Shown piece by piece: positions 22,701-31,700 of a stretch of 64,000 nucleotides of DNA. Below the pieces are notes generated by a model. The model had not been told where the DNA came from. It did not search any database and was given only the letters and a program-made list of their open reading frames with translations. Both the position numbers and the translations under genes were made by a program. Origin of the DNA: Onthophagus taurus (lineage: Eukaryota; Arthropoda; Insecta; Coleoptera; Scarabaeidae); the NCBI RefSeq assembly GCF_036711975.1, contig NC_091968.1:8928001-8992000 (forward strand), read 5' to 3'. Position 1 is the first letter of the stretch. Each line of letters opens with the position of its first letter.

Positions 22701-25700
22701 TGAAGTTTACTGAAAGTGGCGGTTTGGGATTCAAACTAGTAGTGTCCTGTGAGAAGTGTGGAAAGACTAAGATACCGAGTTGTCCATTTGTTGACAAAGG
22801 CTATGCAATCAACCATAGAATCATAGTTGCCATGCGATTGCTTGGAGTTGGTTGGCACGGATTAAGAAAATTCTGTGCATTCATGGAATTACCTCGGTCT
22901 ACCTTTCACTCATTCTACGATAAGATTGTCAAAAAAATGTCCACTGCAACCAATCTAGTTTGCAAGAACAGTATGATAAGAACTGCGGAAGATGAGAAAA
23001 CCATTTCTATTGAAAATGGAGAAAACGGAATTGTAGTATCAGGGTTTTACAGCTTTGTATGGGTTAGTGTCTCTTATTGGCAGTATCTGTGGAAAAATCG
23101 TTGATTGTGCAGTAAAATCAAAACACTGTAAGACGTGTGAGTATTGGGCTCAAAAAAAGATACTGAAGAATATGCGGAGTGGGCAGAAAATCATGCTGAA
23201 GAATGTGCTGTGAATCACGATGGATCGGCAGGAAAAATGGAAGTCGATGCCGTTGTTGAGATGTTTCGGCGTTCTGAAACTTTGCACCGGGTCAAATACA
23301 CTCACTATATTGGTGACGGTGATTCTAAGACTTTTAAAGGCATTACAGATGCTAAGCCGTATGAAGATTTAACAGTAGTCAAGCGAGAGTGTATAGATCA
23401 CGTGCAAAAGAGAATGGGTACCAGACTACGTAATTTGAAAAAGAAGACAAAAGGTCTCAGTGGAAGACACAAATTGACTGGGAAACTTATAGACGAGCTA
23501 TCTATTTATTATGGATTAGCGATTCGTCGGAACAGTGATTCAGTTGAGAACATGAGAAGTAGCATATGGGCTACACTGGATCATAAATTATCTACTGATG
23601 CCAAAGCACAGCACGATAAATGTCTTATTGGAGAGGATACATGGTGCTCATGGCAACGGGCTAAAGCAACAAATACTTTGGCTGAGTACAAACATAAGCC
23701 AGCCCTCCCAATTGAAGTCTATAAAGCTATCAAACCAGTCTATGAAGAGCTGACCAGTGAAAATCTTCTAACTCGATGCATAGGCGGTTACACACAAAAC
23801 AGTAACGAAAGCTTCAACTCGACTGTGTGGGCGTTGGCCCCGAAATCCATTTCGAAACAATCTTTCAAACATTTTAAAACAATCTTGGATGTAGCTACGA
23901 ATATTGTGGTGTGTCTGTACAATGACGGGTTTTCTTCAATTTTGCACATAAACAGCGCATAAAGCTTGCAGAAAGATCGCTGTCTAAACAGGCAAAAGAG
24001 GCAAGGATTGCTTCAAGATCAAGCAGAAAAGAAAAGCAAGAGCAGGAAGATAATCTGGAAGGCCAATTGTATGGTGCAGGCGACTAAAAGGTATTGCAAA
24101 ATTATTTATAATTTTCTACTACTCAAAACTTCAAACGCGTTTATCTGAAACTGCATTTTTTAAGTTGGCCGGAAACATAATCCAGACAATTTTCAACCGA
24201 TTCATTTGAAACATTGAATATATACTGAAAAATACATTGTCTATGGAAGCACGTAAGATTTTTTTTTATATTGAAGGTATTCATTTGTTATTAACAATTA
24301 TCTGATGATTTTTTAGGCAAACTTTTCACTTTCCACTTTAGAAGTGCGCCATTTGGCCGAAAATCAATATATCGAAAAAATCCCTTGGTACTTCTCAAAG
24401 GCGTATTTCGACCAGGAAACCGTTCTCGATACAAAGTTATACTATCAGCAACTTTTCTGCCACTTTCTCCAGAAATAAAAATCATTGCGACTTTTTCTGC
24501 CACACTTAGAGTATCCATGATTTAATGACTTAGTTTAAACACTTTGCCTTAATGTAAAACGATGGAATGAATTCCGAATTTGTTGCCAAGCAGTTTTTAT
24601 GCAAATTTAGTTTTACCTGTTACATTTTAAAACAATTCAACCAATTAAATCTCTGAAAGCGTTATTCTGAAAATGCCGACATAAGCAGTTCCACGAACTG
24701 TTTTTTATGCGTTATTCTGTTATCAAATTGACAAAGGCGGAGAAATGTCGGAACCTTTTAGACCTCTTTCCAAAGGTATTTCCGACGAGCCAGGACACCC
24801 GATGTACCTCTTCTTGATTTTTTTTTTGTTGAGCATTCTTAAATAGTATTTTAAGAATTAAGCAGTAAAAATGTATTGAAGCGGGTAGGTAAATGTTTAA
24901 AAATTTATAAATCTGATTCGTTCTTGCTAGATTATAAACGTTAGTTAATTGTTTCTGAAGAAGTTTCAATGTTTTTCAAAAGATGTTTTGCTGTTGTACT
25001 TGTAATTTTTTTATTTTTCTTTTAATTACTTTACTTTTATCCACAGATTCAGATTTTACAATAAAATATATAAGGTGCTATTTAAAAAATTGGTCGTGAC
25101 CTTCATATAACCTTGAAAATAAGGTCAAGGTCAAAAAATGTTATCGTCATATGGTTTCCCCTTTCGCACAGAACAATTTTCATTTGAAATAAAAAATTGC
25201 TTTTCGCACTTTAACAATGGATATTTATTTAATTGATCAGCTTTAACCGGTTTCGCCTAATTTATATCGGCATCTTCAGAAAGCTTTCTAAATTATACAA
25301 AATACAAAACAAAATTAGTTACAAAAAATTTATATTATATTATATTTATTTAACAATATTTCAAGGGTTAGTACGACCTCTACCTTTTTCGAATACAAAA
25401 GACAACAATTAAAACTACAACAAGAACTACAACATATCCTTTTTCTAAAGATCTGCCTGGAGGAGAACTTGACTCCCAAGTTTATCCGTTTTATCCACAT
25501 AACTTATCAAAATTTGTCTTAAGTGTTCGTTCCAGACGTAAGTTTTTAATTGTTTTTTAACTACCTTCGACTAGATTAAGATTTTTTGTAACTAATTTTA
25601 TTTTGTATAATTTAGAAAGCTTTCTGAAGATGCCGATATAAATTAGGCGAAACCGGTTAAAGCTGATCAGTTAAATAAATATCCATTGTTAAAGTGCGAA

Positions 25701-28700
25701 AACCAATTTTTTATTTTAATTTTCAACAATGGAAAGAGAAGAAAAGAACAATAATTTTCATTTGGTTCATTTTTATGTAAAATAAACCGTTTTCGAGATA
25801 ATCGCTTGTCTCACGTTAAATGGACCACCCTGAATAATATAATAATATCATCAGTACATCTTTAATAAAGCAAATTAGCTTTTCAAATGCAATAATAAAT
25901 TAACAATAAAATAGAAAAATTTTAAAGCATTTTGCTAGTAGGGCGGTTTTTAAAAACTTACGAATATTTTGCTGATGACCTGTTAAAGGAGCCAACCTAG
26001 GTTCGCCACCAAATAAAAAGAAAGCTCTCGTAGCGTACTCAGCAACATCGGAATTTTGGGGGTCCTCCAAACACGCTAAAATCAAACTTGTGGCACACGC
26101 CTGATCGGCTAACAAAACCGTAAAAAAATTTTTAATCACATCCGTATCCAAACCGCGACTTTCAAGTAAAATTTGCCTCAATAAATCCACTGGACGTAGT
26201 TTTAAAAATACATGAGCCCCCTGCGAGGTTAACACAACGTATTTTTTTGGTGGTTCAATGTGTTGGGAAACAATCGATGGGGGATCCGGTAATTGTCGTT
26301 GAGGATATTTTTCGTACGGCACTTCCGCAACGGCTAAAGCTGGTCCATCTAATGAAACTGTAGTGTGAACTTCCATTAAAGACGGGCTGAACGGAAACAA
26401 ATCCGAACTTATACACCAAAGAGTGTCGTTTTCCGTAACGCTCGATAACAAAATTAAATTTCGGGATTTATAATGACCCATATGAACGTTTCTCGGGCGT
26501 GTTGTCATATTCGCGGAAAATCCCGGGGGCAAACGAACGTGAGAAAGCGTTAAACAATAAGGTCTTATCGATGGTTGTTGAGCTTTCCCAGTTGTTGTTA
26601 AATAAAAGCGAGTTCCACTTTGTGAAATCGCCACTAGATTTATTTGAGATGATTCGGAAAGCTCCACTGGTGAAATACTTATTATTGGACGAAAATTTTG
26701 ACTATCCAATGTTCTGTAACAAAAAAAAAGTTATTTAATTAAAAAATAGTAACCCTTTAATTTTATGTTTAATTACTTTACTGTATTTACAGCCATTTGG
26801 ACAAGTTGGGATTGATTCAGTCTAGCAACACGACTAAAAGAATTTCGGTTAGCACCAAGATCATAAACTTCGATTGTTCCCTTTTCAGTTAAAGTATACA
26901 AAATATTACGCGAATTATCAATTGCAATTTGAACAATGCCATTAACATCACTTAAAGCGGCATTAATAAATGACGGCATCAAAAACGAAAAGTTCGACTG
27001 CGAATGGTTGATTTTTTTAAAACGTTTTCCGAACCAACTGGTTTCTGCTTGATAAGAAATTTCAAATAAACTGCCGTCTTTGCCGCCTAAAAATAATCTC
27101 CCGTGGCTTGTTCCGGCGATGGTTGTAATAACGGCACCTTCCGTGGGTACAGAAAATACAGGATCAGGTACAAGTTGTATTTCGGCAGTTGGGTTTTCTT
27201 CGGTTCCCGTAAAAGTAACTCCCAACACAATTATATCCGATGCTGTTGTAAGAACTAATAAGTATTTTATAAAAGACTGAAAAACGCCTGCTTTCGGTGT
27301 TGCCAATCCTACGCTTATTATGGTATCGTTTAAACCGTCGTAATAAGCAACATCATTTCCTTTTTCGTACATCCAAAGATAAATATCACTGTCTATTGTT
27401 AACCAAGCTCTATCAACTTCGGGAAATAACCCCATCATGCAATGACATTGCATATCTAAATACGTTAAGAAAAACACATTTTATAACAATTAGCAGTCCA
27501 TAGCATTGGTCATCATCTTAACAAACAACAAAAAATCAAGTATAAATATTACAAACATGCCTCCATGTATTCCTGTAGCGAATAATACGCGTTATTTATT
27601 AAAAAAACCTTTATAAATCCTACATATTTAGTTGCTGCTTTAATGGAAGTTTATTATAAAATTTTAGAAAACAATAGAATGGCGACTTTTCGAACAATGC
27701 TTCAAAACAAATAATTTATTATTTCTTGTTTCATACTCATGGCCAGGAAGCTGAAAGCGGTGTAGGTGACTACAACAAAACATATGGCTTTAAAAATGAA
27801 AATGCTAGAAAAAGTCAAAATGTTCCTTGAACAAAAATAGGGTCGACAAGACTCCATTAATTGAAGACCGTATATGGCCCAAATGGTTCTTTTCTGGACA
27901 ACAAACACCCTTATTCACCTAGCAGCTCTGCCCCAAATGAGAATATTATATGCCAAAACTGAGTGCGCAAGGGCATAATATGCACTCAAGACACCACTAA
28001 CAACCAAAGAGCCTTTTAACTTTAGAAGTATAAAATATGCAGAATTGAATTTTTTCGAAACGTAGTCAATATGGTCGCTAAAGGCTTAAAAATTTCAATT
28101 TACTATTCTCTAATTTTAAATCAAAAGCTTTGGAATATTTGAGCCGTTTGCTGATTTTTCAATTGAATCTTATAGTAGAAATGTTAAATTTTAATAATTA
28201 ACTTAAGTTTTATTTTTAAGTGATCTAATTAAGTTAAAAAAATATATCATTGTTTATATGTCTCTGATTTCACGTATTTCGGTTAACTTTGTCGTGATTT
28301 TTAAAGAGTGTTACCACAAAATTTTAGTCTAAAACCTATATAACATCATATCTTCCCAAAAAGGCCAAAAACTTAAGTATCAATACGTAATTTCATGGTT
28401 GCATTTTAATAATAAACGTCGGATTGTTCGATGCAGTTAGCAATGCTCAAAAATATATGTACACAAAAGTTATATTCTTTAGTACTTTTTTATTTAATTA
28501 TAAAGCCCCAACCATTTTGCTCTTTGCTAATTCTTTTAACACAGCATCACAGGATTTCTGAAAATTAAATTGAACAAGTTGAACTTTGTCAGGCAATGAT
28601 GGAATAGTGGACGAGTTAAACATTATTATATGTATATTAATTAATTAAAAATGTAGATTTTGAAGTTCATTGTATTATAATATTTATAGCTCAGATAGTT

Positions 28701-31700
28701 AGAGATTATAATCTGTTAGGGTTTTTCCAAAAATAGTATTACTCTATAATATCGGTAATATTCATAAAAAATCAATAAAATGTACATATAATTCTGTATA
28801 CTACTATAAAATTATTATATACCTTATGATTATAATTTATAATTGTTTAACATATTTTTATCCTGTTTTTAAGAGGTAGCATTAAATGAAAAACATAAAA
28901 AGACACATTCTATCAACTAATAATGCAGTTTTTGCATTTTTTTTTTAATTGCATAATAATAACAAAGCTAGAGTGATCTATATTCGATTTTCTAATACTT
29001 TTATACCACTGAAAAATAAATTTTTGAAAAATACTTTTAAAATTATCATTGCACTAAATTCGAAATAATTGTTGAATTTTCTCTATTTTAATTTCCATAT
29101 GCAAAATCACAAGTGGCGGTGATTTGTTAAGTAAAATAATACTTCTAGATTCACGATTTGAATGAAATTTTTTATCTATACCACAATAAATTATTCTAAG
29201 TACCAGTTTATATGAAACAAATAAGTATAGGGTCAGGTAAAGTACTACTTCCGGTTATGTGAGGTGGTAGTAACTAAAGAGAAAACGAATTGAATAGAAA
29301 TGAATCTTTTTGACGAGCAAGAGCAAGCTGTTTCTTTAAACGTTGAAGAAGGTGAAAGCAACGAATCAGTATCAACCGCAATGACTAGCAATGCTATTGA
29401 AAATAACGCTTCCTCAAATCTTGTTACTACTGTGGATATTATAAAACCGGGCAGAGATCCTGTTAAATGGGATATAAATGATTCTTTCATCATCAATTCT
29501 TTTGCAAGTAATGCCTTTGAACCAAACAAAGAGATACATTTTTCTAAATCGAAACGTATTTCCTGATCAGGCAAAATATTTAAACCCTAGAATATTTACT
29601 AGAAAATTAGTAAACGGTGAACAAACGCAAAGAACTTGGCTGATATACTTAGAAAGTACTGGTTGAGTGTTTTGCGGCGCTTGTAGATTTGCAACTACTG
29701 GGTTTGACGATTGCAAAAATATTTGCGTTGAGCAGTACGAATCATCTCATTCGCACAAGTCAGACTGGAAATATGAATAAAATGTTATTTTCTATGAGTA
29801 AATTAACTACTGGAGGAAAATATTACGAAGACTAATTTCAGTTGTAAAAAAGTAGTCGTGGTCCTCCTCTTCCTAGTAATGGAAATTTTTTAATGGCAAT
29901 TGGTAGCAGAGTTTCATCCATTCTTGGCGGAGCATATTCGAAAATATAATAATTCTGGCCCTGGTCGAACAAACTACATGAGCTCAACAATTTATGAGGA
30001 ATTTGTGGCATTACTCGCTAAAGAAACTAGAAGAATTATAGTCGATGAAGTTAAAGCATCCAAATATTTTTCAATAATTTTATTGTTGATTCTTCACCAA
30101 ATTTGGCGCATGTGGATCAATTATTCTTCGTAATAAGGTACGTGCAAGAGAGTGGCAATCCTGTGGAAAGATTTTTATTCTTCCTACCAAATACAGGTCA
30201 CAAAGCAGAAGTATACACACTTTCAGAATTAGATATACTTATATCCAATTCGTGGCCAGTCATATATTATGATAATGCAATATATCGGGAATTTGTACAG
30301 GTGTCCAAGCTCGAATAAAAGAAATTAATCCACGAGCTGAATTTATACCATGTGCGCTCATTCATTAAATTTAGTTGGCAATTGTGCAGCGTCTATAGTT
30401 ACAGCGAGGCTGTATACTTTTTCAATTTACTACAAAATCTACACAATTTTTTTGCACTCTCAACTCGCTGATAGCAACGGTTGTACGTTAAAATTGGTAG
30501 AAATTTAACTTTAAAGAGCTTATCCGTTACGAGATGGTCATCCAGAGCTGATGCCTGCTTGAGTTTAATTAAGTCGTGGTAAGAAATTATTATTACATTA
30601 ACCCAGTAGCGCATAGTGTCCCTTAAAAGGGACGTCAAAATTATATTTTATAATTTAATTCATTGCTAATTGGCGCCACCTCTTATGCATTTGCTGCATT
30701 GTACTTGCGCGCCGCATTTGTTACTCAAAAGTTCAAAACGACTTTTGTCGCTTCCCGCTCAAGATGTGAACTCGAGCGCAAGATATGTTAACAATTATGA
30801 GCTCTTAGACTACATCGACAAGGATAATGATCATGTAAACATATACATTACGCTACCTGATGACCAGGGAGCCGAAACGGAAGAGGATAGTGATAAATCT
30901 CATGATGAACATGTAGGTGATGCAACCCATTTATCGAAAGGTATCGTAAAACAAGAATGTTATGTTGAGTTTCATGGATCTGATGACGATTTTGATCAGG
31001 AAGATCTTCCACCACTTGCACATTTGAGAAGAACGCTCCCTCTTCAACATCAAAATCATCAAAAGCTGTGTGAAGTTACTACTTCATTGTGTTCTTGCAA
31101 CATCTCATGCGACCCCAGGAAACATTCCAAAGAAGCTGACCAAGCAGAAGATAATCCAATGGTTATTATAAATTATTTTTTGATGATGCTGTATATACAA
31201 ACATATACGCCCAACAAGAAAACAATAAAGTGCATGTAACCATTGATGAATTGTTTGTAGTGTTTGGCGGTATGTTACTATCTGGATATGCCAAATACCT
31301 GAACAAATGAATTATGTGGAAGAGCCAAGGTGATGTGCCAAAAAGTTTATAAGATAGTATGCGATTAAATAGATTTGAAACAATTCTACGAAACATACAC
31401 TTCAACGATAACACTCATAATAATTTTGTAGATAGATTGTATAACATTTAAGAACAAACTAAAAAGATTGAAAACCTTTATGAAAACTTTAAAAAACATG
31501 GTGGACGGGAAGAAAACACATCCATAGATAAAAGTATGATACCTTAATGCGGCAAAAATTACGTGAAGCAATACATGAAAGGTAAACCTGTAAGATTTGG
31601 ATCTAAAAATTGGTCTCTGTGTACAAGTGAAGAGAAGTGAAGAGAAGAAATGAGAATAAGTTTGGACTTGGAGGAAATGTCGTTTTAGATCTAATAAATA

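Larger units (their letters stand above)
25188..25720. mobile_element. Fold-back element carrying two hammerhead-like motifs, Nup155 intron 3
   Basis: The left arm 25188-25340 and right arm 25575-25720 are near-perfect inverted copies (AATTTTTTATTT outer edge; GCACTTTAACAATGGATATT; GGCGAAACCGGTTAAAGC; GTATAATTTAGAAAGC). About 230 bp of unrelated AT-rich DNA separates them. No ORF. Each arm contains a hammerhead-ribozyme-like fold. Inverted ribozyme-bearing arms recall the pseudo-LTRs of Penelope-like elements; that link is inference. Confidence 0.65.

Noticed and set aside
25239..25285. Claiming a proven active hammerhead ribozyme
   Set aside because: An extra T follows the CTGAAGA core and stem III is very short; only similarity and paired-stem conservation are supportable.
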